Shown here one piece after another: positions 10,942 through 23,114 of a stretch of DNA of 64,000 nucleotides. Under the pieces are notes generated by a model. It was not told the origin of the DNA. It saw only the letters and a list, made by a program, of their open reading frames with translations, and did not search any database. How positions within the stretch are numbered: position 1 is the first letter of the stretch; each line of letters opens with the position of its first letter. The DNA is from Harmonia axyridis (lineage: Eukaryota > Arthropoda > Insecta > Coleoptera > Coccinellidae): positions 44,317,812 through 44,381,811 of the forward strand of contig NC_059502.1 of assembly GCF_914767665.1 (NCBI RefSeq), in the 5' to 3' direction. The translations under genes and the position numbers were made by a program.

Positions 10942-11162
10942 AGAGCTGTGCCAAAGCATTGTGCTTAGTGCTTTCGAAAGCACTTGAAGCCTTTTTGTGC
11001 CCCCGAGCACTGTGCTCCTGAGCACTTTCTAAAATCGGTGCTTGGTGCTTAGTAATCGAAGCACTTTGACAAAAGGCTTAGTGCTTAGTAATCCCGAAAG
11101 TGCTCCCGAGCACTGAAGTGCTCCCGATTACTTTTGCGGATTACTAAGCACTAAGCACTTCC
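10942..11162. repeat. Left end of hAT-like element W: subterminal GTGCTTAGTGCT repeats
   Basis: It begins AGAGCTGTG and holds about a dozen imperfect copies of GTGCTTAGT / AAGCACTAAGC in both orientations, separated by GCTCCCGA-like spacers. The same motif block is at 22700-22874, 30967-31141 and 39298-39462, each of which abuts AGAGCTGTG or CAGCTCTG. hAT elements typically have short terminal repeats and arrays of subterminal transposase-binding motifs, so this is best read as the element's end. No 8-base duplication was matched for this copy. Confidence 0.6.
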
Positions 11163-11809
11163 GAATTTTTGTTATAACACGAATATGCGCTGACGCCTTG
11201 ATGATTGTTTTACATTTTCTGATTAGTCTTTGATGGTGTATTGAAATTAAATAGGTACACAATAAAGGTCTAGCTCTTCTGTGTGAATTCAGTGTGCATT
11301 TATAAATCAGATAATTTTAATTTAATAAAAAATCAATTCATTTGTTAGGCAGAAGGAGAATATGAAATTGAATTTTCAATCATATCACATGATAATAATA
11401 ATAATAATAATAATAATAATGTAGTTTATTTTATCATAAACATTAATCGCAGAGGCTTCAAAGTCTGTACGCGATATACAAATAGTACATTCATTATTAC
11501 AGTAGCCAACATAAATATCTAGTGAAGAAAAATAAATGTAATTCAACAAATACAAAAAAAATTAATTAAATATACACTAAAACTATTGTACTCCATGTAC
11601 GAGTACCCACATTGGAATAGAAAGCATCGAGAGTCATTCTTTTTCAATCAAATTTCGGAAATTTATTATCTTTATACCAAAACAACTGTTCTGGTGACTA
11701 TGGATATAATGTTGAGAAACCATGATACAATATGAAAATCTTATTTACAGGTAAGTACACCAGAGATGAACACAAAATAGGATAATATTCACCATCGTGA
11801 ATTAATCAG

Positions 11810-13530
11810 CAATCGGAAATATTCTCTTCCTTTTTCAATTACCCATTTAATTATGATTTTTCTTTGTTTCTTGATATTTTTTATATTTTTCAGGTTCCCT
11901 GGGAATATTCTGTAAATGCGCGGTGCTAAGTATGTGAAATATCTTTGTCCAATACGTTTTTCGGCTCTAGGGATATAATAAGTGTTTTTACTCCTAGTTT
12001 CTTTTTCACATTCGGTTTGTTTCAGTTTGATTTTTCCCAAGACAGACTGCAATCAACATTTGTACCATAAACAACTGGTGAGGATTCATAACTCCTGATA
12101 TGGCATATAAACCTGATGGGAATAAATGGGGTTTTCCATAGATAACTCGAAGTATCCATTTCTGAACTACTTCGACTCTTTGTATATGGCGTTCGTATGC
12201 TCCTCCCCAAGCTATTATTCCATATCTTATTAGAGATTGGCCCAAGGATATATATATCCATGTATATCTCCATTACCTTTTCTGTATTTAGGTATTTTTT
12301 TAGGTGTTTGAATTTAAACAGGAGGCATCTCAGCTTCTTTACCAAAACATCTATATGAATGTCCCATTTCAGATGTTTGTCAACCGTAACGCCTAGATAC
12401 TTTATTGAATCACCCTCTGGTATTGACGTCTGATTGTTGACAGCTAGAGGACCCATTTGTGGTAGACTTGATTTATAAGAGGCGAATGGCAAATATTTGG
12501 TTTTTTTCAAATTCAATGTAAGTTTATTCACCTCAAACCATTGTTTTATAATAGAAAGATCCCTTTCAGTTTTAGATTTGAACTTTAGCCAAGAATCATC
12601 TTCATATAGAATAGCGGTGTCATCCGCAAAACTAATGACTTCACCCTTCTTCTTCATCATCAATAGGCCATTTACATAAACGATAAACAATATCGGTCCC
12701 AGCACCGTCCCTTGGGGTATTCCATATTCAACATATCTCGCTGCGCTAGAACAGTTGCCCACCTTTATAAACTGAAGCCTACTTGTTAAATAGCTCCTCA
12801 ACAATTCATAAACTCTGCCGCGGAACCCATATCGATAGAGCCTATCTAATAGTCTTCTGTGTGAAACAGTATCAAACGCCTTCTCAAGGTCAATGAAGAC
12901 ACATAAACCCGTCCTCCCACCATCCAACCAACCGTATACTCTCTCTATCAGTCTTCTAATTGCATCTTCTGAGGATTTCCCTTCTCTGAAGCCGTACTGA
13001 TCTTCTGATAGTATTTTATTTTTTTCCAGGAATTTCACGATGCGAACCTTCAGTAGTTTCTCCAATATCTTTGACAGATTAGATGTAAGGCAAATAGGTC
13101 TATAGTTTGTCATATTGTTTTTTCTCCCGACTGATATACTGGTTTAACGACACCCACTTTTAATATTCTGGGGAATTTACCAGACTCAAAGCACATATTC
13201 GTTAGTAACATTATGGGTTCAGCTATTTCATCTTTAATGTTCTTAAGGAGTTCTGCTCTAATGCCATCATCACCAGGGGCTCCACCGTTCTTTAATGTCT
13301 GAATCATCTCCTTCACCTCATTCAAACATGTTGGGAATAGAAACAATGTTTCATCACAGAAACCTTCACACTCATTTACCTCTAGTGTATGGGGTATGGT
13401 TTCTGCAAGTTTTCTTCCTATTTCGCCATATTACCTCCCAAATTCTTCCGCAATCTGTTCCTTATTTGTTATTTCCTGTCCTTCCATATTTATTATTGAG
13501 TTTATCTCTGTTTCAGGTTTGGACCTGCCA
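11810..13530 (-). pseudogene. LINE reverse transcriptase (ORF2, RT part)
   Basis: Read from 13530 down. 13110-13346 gives the RT start (KNGGAPGDDGIRAELLKN). A frameshift near 13111 joins it to 12022-13113, which holds the core: NYRPICLTSNLSKILEKL, motif A FIDLEKAFDTV, motif B GIPQGTVLGPILF, catalytic motif C FADDTAI, then LNLKKTKYL and KYLGVTVD. Near 12230 the frame shifts again; the thumb and C-terminal region continue in 12006-12245 (YGIIAWGGAYERHIQRVEVVQ) and 11789-12052 (PRAEKRIGQRYF). The catalytic residues are intact but at least two or three frameshifts kill the protein. Confidence 0.9.
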
Positions 13531-13536
13531 CATAGA

Positions 13537-14733
13537 TTATCCACATATGACCAGAGCGCCTTTGTTTTCGAAGTATTTCTTTTGATAAAAGTATTCATGT
13601 ATTCCCTTTTGGCATTTTCTAATTAGTAGAATATTTCGGTATTCTCTGTATTGTTGTTTCAATCCAGTATTAAATTGATCTCTCACCATTGTCCTATATA
13701 AATCGTTCTTCCTATTTATTGCTTTGAGTAATCCTGGAGTGATCCAATCGCTTTTACCTGATTTCCTGTAACTCAGCTCAATCCTTGTTGTGTGCCTCTC
13801 CGTGTATTGTTTCAACATTAATTCAATGCTAACATTTGTAGGTTTCCTTCAAATAGAGAATTTAGCAAAATATGGTGCCACGTATTAATATTGCAAATGA
13901 ACAATTTGCCGAAATATGCATATGTTTGTTCCAAACATTTCAGCACCGAAAATTTAATAAGAGGCAGTAAGAGAACCATTGACTACGCCACTGAAATGTT
14001 TACCGCTCCTCTAGTTGTCAATTTTGCAGGTTTGTTGTTGTTCTATCTCACTTTATCATCATACTGTTGCAATTGATTACAATACAACGCTATTTACTTC
14101 TAAGGGCACCTCTATCTTTTCTTTCCTCTGAGGTTACATCCGTACGAACAATAAATGATTTAGTCTGCTCTGGAATAGGTTGACAATATCTCAAAAATAT
14201 ATGGTCTATGCAACTACCCCCTGAAGGTCTAGTTACATTATTTACATAAGATTTATACCCATAAAAACTGAGTATATTCTTATATTCATCAACAATTTCA
14301 TTGTTTGCTAGAAGGTTGATGTTGATATCGCCAATAATGACATGATAATCATGCGTATTAATCTTACCAATGTAATCGCTTAAGTCTTTATTGAACGTCT
14401 TTGGACAACATTGTGGTGAACGATAGATGGCTGTTATCTTAATCCTTTTCCTTTCTAGTATGAGGTCTAATTCCAATGCTTTTGTTTGTCCTATAGGTAC
14501 TATTCTCCCGCTGTACTCTAAATTATTCCGGATATAGGTAAACAACAACTCCATCGTTTCTGTTGAAAGTTCCATTGTTGTATATGCATGTGTATCCCTC
14601 TATCTTAAAAAGTTCTAAGTCTGTAATAATAAATGTTTCTGTTAAAACAATAATATGAAATTCCTCTCTAGAAGTTCTCAACAATAATTTGAATTCATCA
14701 AAATTCCTCTCGACACTCCTAATATTATCATGT
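13537..14733 (-). pseudogene. LINE endonuclease (ORF2, EEP domain), N-terminally truncated
   Basis: Read from 14733 down. The frame opens in NIRSVERNFDEFKLLL and VLTETF (the catalytic E region, 14630-14730). A frameshift at about 14535 leads to 14090-14575, with YRSP, IIGDININLL (GDxN motif) and SCIDHIFL. The final SDH-type motif is damaged. A linker to the RT is read at 13537-13818 (KSDWITPGLLKAINRKNDLYR, typical of LINEs). Between 13835 and 14090 the linker is interrupted by foreign sequence with a THAP-like frame on the opposite strand. Confidence 0.85.
13891..14076 (+). pseudogene. Possible THAP zinc-finger fragment
   Basis: A 61-codon plus-strand frame lying inside the LINE's linker region. 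It contains KYAYVCSKHFSTENLI, which matches the second half of the C2CH THAP finger (the CxxH pair in VCSKHF followed by an acidic/hydrophobic turn). The first cysteine pair is not visible and would lie in an upstream exon or has been lost. THAP domains occur in host proteins and in P-element-type transposases. The match is short, so it could be chance; the CSKHF context is the main reason to keep it. Confidence 0.4.
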
Positions 14734-15701
14734 TATCATGATATTTCTTATAAATAAAGTATAAATAGTACTATTATGATATTTTGAAATTGTACATTTC
14801 TTTACTAATCTTATAGGTAAATGAGAAAGTTATTACAATTACCATCCCCTTTTTTTTCAACAATAAGAATTTTAATATTTGCATGATTGAAGGAACTAAG
14901 TTCGATCAATAGTAGTTAGCCAGAATGTAAACGATAAAATTGAGTAATTTTCTGAAAATATGAATGCTTTGTGTCGACAATTGTATCAAATCACAATTCC
15001 TTTTTCTTAATCATATCTCTATTTTTTTTTTTAATCATGCTTGCGTTGTATTCTACAAGTAAATTTAGTTTCCATATATTGCTTTTTAGTTTTCAATATG
15101 AATATTTTCATATTTTAATGAAGCTATTTTGATCTCGTGAAAAAAAAATTTTTCTAAACCTCCGATTTTGTGATTCCAAAAATGATATATTTGATTATAT
15201 ATGGATGCAAGATAATAACATCTTGCTAGTATATTGTTATTTCACGAAATGAAGTCCGAAAAAATTGCTGTGATGTGTTTCCATAAAAATAAATATACAA
15301 TCTGAATTATTGTTCACAGTGTTTGACATGATATTTCGAACAACCTTAATGAAATACTAAATTGGACATAATAAACTTTACATTTATATTGGACATTTGC
15401 CGCCTGGAATTTCCAAACTATTCGAAGAAATTCAATAATGGGAATGAGTTTACATCTGTTTGTTCATTATAGAATTTCTTCAATAGTTTGGAAATCCCAG
15501 GCGTGGTGAACGTCCAATTCACCTTTAAAATTTATTAGGACCTATTTATTATTTATGTTTCTTCAGGCAATGCTCATATTTTTGTCACTTATATAAGCTC
15601 TGTTTTGTCAATCGAAATGTGTGTACCCTGATTATGTCACAGTGTTGGCGAAACAATTGTCACAGACAGTAAGAGATTTGTGGAAATTACTTCGTTTTAT
15701 T

Positions 15702-16336
15702 ATTTTATTACTTCGAAAAATTTCCATCTGGGCGAGTTTCTTCAGTAGGTATAAGGAAGAATATTTCAACCGAATTTCAGAAGTGATTACGGCTGTCCGC
15801 TGTTACTGTTACTGTCGGCACGTTTGATGATTTAATTACCCATTTTTGTTGCTGGTAGAACCGGGTGAACACATTTTTTTAGGATTTCTTCTATATGAAG
15901 TTTTTTCCGTGAATCGAACCAGAATATTCAGCCACTTCAATTTTATCTTGGAAATATGTATTTAAAACAGAAAATGATTAAAATATGAACTTGAACTCAA
16001 ATATACATTGGAATATGCAGTTATGCAAATTCATATTCATCCGAAGCCTAATTATGGTTAAGCCAAACTCGTCGGTTTTGTGATCAAGGAAATATTGGAT
16101 AATTTTTTCAAGATATTCTGTTTGAAATTTTATGTTTTTGGTTGAGCTATCCACATAATATTCATTACGACTCTTGAAATTGTTATTCAACATCTAAAGG
16201 CAACATTTTATTGAGATTGAATCAAAAGTTTCGAAATCTTCAAAAAAAATTCGAACGCCTATATCTACGAGATTCCTTGTTGGATTTGGACAAACTAAAC
16301 GGCAACATTCGATATTCGAAGATATCCTGAAAATTT
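15702..16336. repeat. Direct repeat U, first copy
   Basis: It is repeated at 17001-17635 with a constant offset of 1299 and, where compared, no differences. It contains part of element W, including the conserved minus-strand frame at 15978-16193. Confidence 0.85.
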
Positions 16337-16469
16337 TGAGCGAATCAACTTGGGTTAATTTATTCCGTGCACTCTGAAAACTCAATGAAAAACAAGATGT
16401 TCCATGAAAAAATATTTGTTCATTAATCGAGGTACACTTTTTTGGTACACCCTGTATATTTCCAAACAA
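15978..16469 (-). other. Conserved unknown frame inside W, first locus
   Basis: Two adjacent minus-strand frames, 16194-16469 and 15978-16193. They contain KIFRISSNIECCRLVCPNPTR and then NFKSRNEYYVDSSTKN, FQTEYLEKIIQYFLDHKTDE. The same segment recurs at 17277-17492, 19736-20083, 31648-31995, 34239-34454 and, diverged, 37535-37792. At 19736-20083 and 31648-31995 the two parts are fused in one frame with a start SVRPAEKM-like (here DCVRPAEKM). I do not recognise the protein. It may be an exon captured by a W ancestor or a shared non-coding stretch that happens to be open. Confidence 0.4.
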
Positions 16470-17000
16470 TTAGATAATGAAGCTCATGAAGCTCTAATAG
16501 AACCTCGTGTTACTGTGTCGAAAAATATTCGAAAATATCAGCATTGCATTGAGCATTGCATCAATGTTGTTGGAACAGCCTGTATGTAATGAAAGAACTC
16601 ATTTCAATTTATAAGATATAAGCCATCGTTTTATTCTTATGATTCTCCAACAAAGCTAAATAATTTTTATGATAGCAAAATAAAATAAAACATTTTCCGC
16701 AGACGTGCCTTATCAGCATCGGATTTTTATTTTCAAAGCAGTGTGATCAGATTAAGTAAAAATCTACCTTTTAGTAGCAGGGCCGGCGCTAGCAATTTTG
16801 TCGCCTGAAGCAAAGAATTTTTTAGCGCCCCTGCTGAAAAAGAATCAATCAAACCCCCCACACCACCCCCCCCCCCAACAAGAAACATTAACTGCTTCGA
16901 TGATGTCTTGTAATCGTGCTTAAAAAAATTTTAATTCTAGTGAATAAAGAATTTTTTTATTTTGGTATATAATATACTGATTTTTGATTGAAATACAACA
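16331..17000. repeat. Direct repeat V, first copy
   Basis: It matches 23115-23785 and, inverted, the right palindrome arm at about 30056-30726. It is joined to U at 16331-16336 through shared AAATTT. It contains the 61-codon frame 16404-16589 (repeated at 23188 and 30653), which ends in a CACCCTGTA context and shows no known domain. It also contains GGGCCGGCGCTAGC (16785-16798), a hAT-like end. Confidence 0.8.
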
Positions 17001-17635
17001 ATTTTATTACTTCGAAAAATTTCCATCTGGGCGAGTTTCTTCAGTAGGTATAAGGAAGAATATTTCAACCGAATTTCAGAAGTGATTACGGCTGTCCGCT
17101 GTTACTGTTACTGTCGGCACGTTTGATGATTTAATTACCCATTTTTGTTGCTGGTAGAACCGGGTGAACACATTTTTTTAGGATTTCTTCTATATGAAGT
17201 TTTTTCCGTGAATCGAACCAGAATATTCAGCCACTTCAATTTTATCTTGGAAATATGTATTTAAAACAGAAAATGATTAAAATATGAACTTGAACTCAAA
17301 TATACATTGGAATATGCAGTTATGCAAATTCATATTCATCCGAAGCCTAATTATGGTTAAGCCAAACTCGTCGGTTTTGTGATCAAGGAAATATTGGATA
17401 ATTTTTTCAAGATATTCTGTTTGAAATTTTATGTTTTTGGTTGAGCTATCCACATAATATTCATTACGACTCTTGAAATTGTTATTCAACATCTAAAGGC
17501 AACATTTTATTGAGATTGAATCAAAAGTTTCGAAATCTTCAAAAAAAATTCGAACGCCTATATCTACGAGATTCCTTGTTGGATTTGGACAAACTAAACG
17601 GCAACATTCGATATTCGAAGATATCCTGAAAATTT
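17001..17635. repeat. Direct repeat U', second copy
   Basis: Second copy of 15702-16336. From 17237 on, it is also the outer edge of the left arm of the large palindrome, so its first 236 bases have no mirror partner on the right. Confidence 0.85.
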
Positions 17636-17653
17636 CAAGTTTGAATATCTCTC

Positions 17654-20600
17654 GCGATTACTTTTGCGGATTACTAAGCACTAAGCACTTCCGCATAACA
17701 CGAATATGTTTCGACGCCTTGATCGTTTCACATAATCTGATTAGTTTTTGATCGTATATTGAAATTCAATAGGTACACACAATAAAGATCTGACGCTGGC
17801 TCTTTTGTGTGAATTCAGTGTGCATTTATATATCAGATAAGTTTAATTTATTAAAAATCAATGCATTTGTTAGGCGGAAGGAGAGTAGGAAATTGAATTT
17901 TCAATCATATCCCAGGATATTTCTTATAAAATAAAGTATAAACAGTACTATTATGATATTTGATATTTTGAAATTGAACATTTCAATACCTATCTTATAG
18001 GTAAATGAGAAAGTTATTACAATTACCATACCTACCCTTTTTTTTCAACAATAAGAATTTTGATCTTTGCATGATTGAGGGAAGTCTAACAAAGTTCGAT
18101 CATTGGTAGTTGGCCAGACTGTAAACGATAAAATTGAATAATTTTCTGAAAATATGAATGCTTTGTGTCGACAATTGTCACAAATCACAATTCCTTTTTT
18201 CTAATCATACCTCTATTTTTTATGCTTGCGTTGTATTCTAGAAGTAAATTTAGTTTCCATATCTTGCTTTTTAGTTTTCATTATGAAACTTATTTTCATA
18301 TTTTGATCTCGTGAAATGAGACTTTTTCTAAACCTCCGATCTTGTGATTCCAAAAATGATATATTTCATTATTTATGGATGCTAGATATTAACCTCTTGC
18401 TAGTATATTGTTATTTCACGAAATAAAGTCCGAAAATATTTCTGTGAAGTGTTTACATAAAAATAAATATATAATCTGAATTATTTTTTAAAGTGTTTGA
18501 CATGATATTTCGAACAACCTTAATGAAATACTAAATTGGACATAATAAACTTTACGGTTATATGGGACATTTGCCGCCTGGAATTTTCAAACTTTTCGAA
18601 GAAATTCAATACTAGCAGTGAGTTCACATCTGTTTGTTCATTGTAGAATTTCTTCAATAGTTTGGAAATCCCTGGCGTGGTGAACGTCCAATACACCTTT
18701 AAAATTTATTTGGACCTATTTAGTAATTATGTTTCTTCAGGCAATGCTCATATTTTTGTCACTTATTTAAGGTCTGTTGAAATGTATGTACCCTGATTAT
18801 GTCACAGTGTTGGCGAAACAATTGTCACAAACAGTAAGAGATTTGTGGAAATCACTTCGTTTTATTATTTTATTAGTCCGAAAAATTTCCATCTAGGCGA
18901 GTTTCTATCTTCAGAAGTGATTACGGCTGTCCGCTGTTACTGTCGGCACGTTTGATAATTTTATTACCCATTTTTGTTGCTGGTAGACCCGAGGGTAGAC
19001 CGGGGTGAACACATTTTTTAGGATTTCTTCTATCTGAAGTTTTTTTCCTTGAATCGAACCAGATTATTCAGACACTTTATTTTGTCTATGAAATTTCAGT
19101 AACATATATTATGTGAGATAATGGAATATTTTCAATCGAATATTATACACCATCTGTTTTTAATGGGATACCGTTTGTAGATTCATCCTTTGTAGTTGTT
19201 CTCAGCCGACAAGACGTTTTATGATTTTATTATGTTTACGTATTTTCTTCTTTCGTAAAGAATACAATCTCAAAATTTTATTAGTTTAGTATAGCGTTGG
19301 CACATAGTCGATTAAACAAAAATAGTATTATTTACATGGGTTAGGTAAACGATAGTGAAACTTAAAATAATAAGAATTAACACGTATAAGGGTCAAGAAA
19401 TTGATACGCAAAAAAGTTCCATTAGGATTCTTCCATGGTGAAATTCATATTTACATTCGAATTCTCATTGCTCTGCTACTTGCCTAAAGAAATATTTCAG
19501 TAGGCACTTAAAAAACAACGACAGAAAGGAGGTTTACTATCCTTCTTACCAGATGGTGTTAATGCCATTATTTGGGATAAATATTTTCTCCGAATACTGC
19601 ATTCTTTGCGGGTTGGGTAGGTCATAAAAAGTCATAAAAGCACTTTGGGATTTGCCAAAAGAACGGTTCTATTAGATTTGTTCTTGTTTGAAAATCAATT
19701 TTATCTTGGAAATATGTATTTATAACAGAAAATGATTAAAATATGAACTTTAACTCAAATATACATTGGAATATGCAGTTACGCAAATTCATATTCATCC
19801 GGAGCCTAGTTATGGTTAAGCCAAACTCGTCGGTTTTGTGATCAAGGAAATATTGGATAATTTTTTCAAGATATTCTGTTTGAAATTTTATGTTTTTGGT
19901 TGAGCTATCCACATAATATTCTCTTCGACTCTTGAAATTGGCTATATCTACGAGATTCCTTGTTGGATTTGGACAAACTAAACAGCAACATTCGATATTC
20001 GAAGATATCCTGAAAATTTCAAGTTTGAATATCTCTCCGAGAATTATCATTTTTTCGGCCGGACGAACACAATCGAATTTCAAGACAGATTCATCATCAG
20101 TGAGTCGAACCCTCGGTCGAGCATTGCAGATATTATGACGAAATAATAAGGCTGAATGATGACTCTAAAATACAGGGTGAGTCTTTGACTTGTACATATA
20201 TTTCAACCGAAGATTCCTGAGGTCAAAAGAAACACTTTTTTCCTTTATAGTTTTTTCCGATTCGGCCCGGTTACAAAGATACAGGCTGTTGAAAATCGAT
20301 AAAAAAATGTGATTTTCAGCTATATCTCGTAAATGGTTCTATAGAAGGAAATGATTTTTGAAATATAGCTTTTCCTTGATGTGATACATCTTCTCCGAAC
20401 ACAAGATTCCCTACACATCTTTTAGTTTCTTCATTATGAACATTACATCACATAAAAATACCAGAAATTCGAAGAACCCAACTCTTAAAAGTAATTTGAA
20501 CGTTCATTAAACAATATTTGGCCAATTTGGAAAATAAAAGTACTCTTCATATTTTCTCCTACAAAGCGCCGTTTTCGAGTAACTTGATCTTAAAAAAAAA

Positions 20601-22874
20601 AAATTATCTGTGAAATTCGAAAAATTGGGTACTTTGGCTAAATGCAACTCTGTTCTGTTGTGGAAAAAAAACCACAGAAATGAATATTTACTATGATGTC
20701 ATGTCTGAAATTTTAGAATTGAAGTACTAGCCAACTTGGTTTGAAAATGAAGTTATTTGAATAAGCTCACCTCAACTCTTCTATTTGATTACAAATTACT
20801 GAGCTTTGACACAGCTCTTATAATAAGTAGATACTTCATTAAAATCAACATCCTATTTTGAAAAGTCCAGATTTCCCATAAAGCCCATGTTTAACAAAAG
20901 TTTTCACAAAATAGTCCCATTATAATGACAACAGTCAATATCCCACTAAAGACTGCTGCTATCGAACAATACTGTATTCTTCGAGGGTCATTCAAACTCA
21001 CATCGAAACATACCACTAAGTACATACTAGACAAATTTTCATGTGATTGAGATTAAATACTTTTATTCTTTTGCTATTCCATAAATTCATCCTAGAGCAT
21101 ATGATTGACATACTTCCAAGAGTGCCATAATTGTTTTAATATGAAAACAAATAGGTGAGTTGAAAGAAACAGGATATTCAACTGTGGATATTTATATTGA
21201 ATACTTCTCATTTATTTTCAATGGCAAAATCAAGAAGAATCAAGTAGTAGAGTTGGCTATAATGTAGGTACATATTATAGAACAAATTTGATTACAAGTG
21301 GAGTCTAACATTTTCCATTGATTACAGAGCCATAAAACTTCATTTCCATGTTTTCACACTGATGGCTCCAAAAATATTGAAGCAGATCATTATTTTTATG
21401 AGATAGTTGGAACAAATCAAATGCTTCATTTCATAAAGGAATTACTTTCTATCAGAATGCACACTTATTTATTTTGTATCCACACAATTATTTTGGAAAT
21501 TGTTTTTAAATTTCTTGAAAATATGTATGGAACTTCAATATTCTGTTGGGTTTCTTCAAATCTTCGATGATTTTCATTTTATGCAAATATCATAAGACAA
21601 TAACAGTGTAAACTGTAAATGAATATTTTACATTTTAGGTTAGAAGTTAGAACATAGATAATTCGAACTGCTGTGTTTAAATTTGCAACACTCGAAATTT
21701 GAGGTTCAAACTTAAAACCACAGACTACTAGTCTGTGTTAGAACTGTCACAGATGAATATTATTTATTTGAGAATGTAAGGTTAAATTGCAATTCTACGA
21801 AATTGAAATAAACAACGATATATTATAAATGCGATATAATAAATGAATGGATATGAATTATGAATATCAGAGCTAAGCTAATATGGGTGGTAGCGAGCTC
21901 AATTCGTTATGATTATCGAAAATGAAATAGAAAATCAAGAGAAAAATATTTAATCTTTTTCGTCAGTGAAATTGGAATAACTCATTTATTGTATTATAAA
22001 TACTACTTTCTCAACAAATGGAATGTTAAAAGTGAGTTTATGATGGTTTTTCCAATTTAGTAGCTTATTTCCAAGTTTCAAATTGTATATCTTATAATTG
22101 CGAAAACTTCGGTGTACCGGTTACCAGGGGTGAATTAGCTCATTATGAAAATTTAAAATGGCTATATCTTTTTAACAGGGCCGAATCGGAAAAAATGGTA
22201 AATGAAAAAAGTGTTTCTTTTGACCTCAAGAATCTTCGGTTAAAATATATGTACAAGTCAAAGACTCACCCTGTATATAGTCATAAGTTTTCAAGTATGG
22301 AATAATAACTCATCACATTCGTCCCTTCCATGCAGGTTCCTGCTATTTGATATTCAATTTATCTGTTGGTTAACTAGTATCATTCATTATTGTGGCAATT
22401 CAATTTTTACTTTCATTCAAATATAGTCAAACATTTTTTTAAAATAAAAATTGAATTGTTAAAAATTCGAAATCATATTTGAAGAATTTGAACTTGTTCT
22501 CTTTCATTTTCATTTTGCTCATTCTTCTTTATTTTGATAATCCAGTTTATATTATCAACTTCGAAAAATTTACTATTTTGAATCAGTTCGCTTCTATAAA
22601 ATTCTGGTGTACTTCTTCTCTTACCCGACCATAATCTTACATTAGATTATAGGAACAATATATTTTCCGATTAAAAAACTTCACTTTCAACAGTTCCTAC
22701 TAAAGTGCTTAGTGCTTAGTGCTCGAAATTTCGAATTACTTTTACAAAGTGCTTTGTAATGGCTAGTCTTTTGTGAAAATCGGTGCTTAGTGCTTGGTGC
22801 TCGAAGCCCTTTTTTTTTCGAGTGCTTAGTGCTTAGTGCTCAAGCACTTTTTTTCAGTGCTCGTCACAGCTCTG
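17654..22874. mobile_element. Element W, copy 2, with Z inserted
   Basis: It runs from GATTACTTTTGCGG (left subterminal block, truncated, 17654-17692) to CAGCTCTG at 22867-22874. The right subterminal block 22700-22874 has several GTGCTTAGTGCTCGAA copies. The interior is non-coding apart from the conserved unknown frame at 19736-20083. No transposase frame is visible, so W is non-autonomous. Its inverted partner occupies 30967-34080. Confidence 0.65.
20173..22273. mobile_element. Element Z, complete copy
   Basis: The ends are CAGGGTGAGTCTTTGACTTG and its reverse complement; the terminal inverted repeat continues for about 110 bases with differences. TA flanks both sides (20171-20172, 22274-22275). 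The right palindrome arm has the empty site (AAAATATATAGTCATA, inverted, near 31558), proving a TA-targeted insertion of 2101 bases. Z has no frame above about 60 codons, so it is non-autonomous. Partial copies lie at 39475-39974 (inverted) and 45314-46673. TA target and ends fit the Tc1/mariner group. Confidence 0.9.
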
Positions 22875-23114
22875 AACTGGTACACCCTATAATTTATTTT
22901 GTCATTCAGTAGACAACCTTTCAAAGATACTAAAATTTGCTACCTATTAAGAAAATAAAATGCAGGCGATGCCATTTAGAATAAGCCCGATAATAACGTT
23001 TGAATGAGTCGTCAATTAATTGACTTGTTTTGAATAAATTCATTCATTTCGAAGTGATTAGGATCTTCCAAAGCCCCTTCACTTTATAAAAAATCGAGAT
23101 CTTTCAAAAACGGT

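Larger units (their letters stand above)
11391..14733 (-). mobile_element. 5'-truncated non-LTR retrotransposon (LINE)
   Basis: Minus-strand element with a (TAT/ATA)n tail at 11392-11420, a 3' UTR to about 11800, reverse transcriptase at 11810-13346 and endonuclease at 13537-14733. It sits inside W: CAATCATATC (11379) and GATATTTCTTATA (14740) are contiguous in W copy 2 at 17907-17926. A short duplication like ATCATGATA is suggested at the edges but is imperfect. The 5' end lies inside the endonuclease, so the copy was truncated at insertion. Endonuclease-RT order with an A/T microsatellite tail suggests the Jockey/I group; the clade is not certain. Confidence 0.85.
11163..16336. mobile_element. 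Element W, copy 1 interior, split by a LINE
   Basis: 11163-11390 and 14736-15960 match 17693-19080 (copy 2) nearly base for base except for the LINE between 11391 and 14733. After about 15935 copy 1 lacks about 600 bases found in copy 2 (19080-19690). The segment 15702-16336 is repeated at 17001-17635. Copy 1 does not reach a normal right end; it is joined at 16331-16336 to a segment of a different repeat (V). Confidence 0.6.

Noticed and set aside
16404..16589. 61-codon frame repeated three times as a conserved small protein
   Set aside because: All three copies are nearly identical recent DNA duplicates, so the open frame gives no evidence of selection. It contains an element end.
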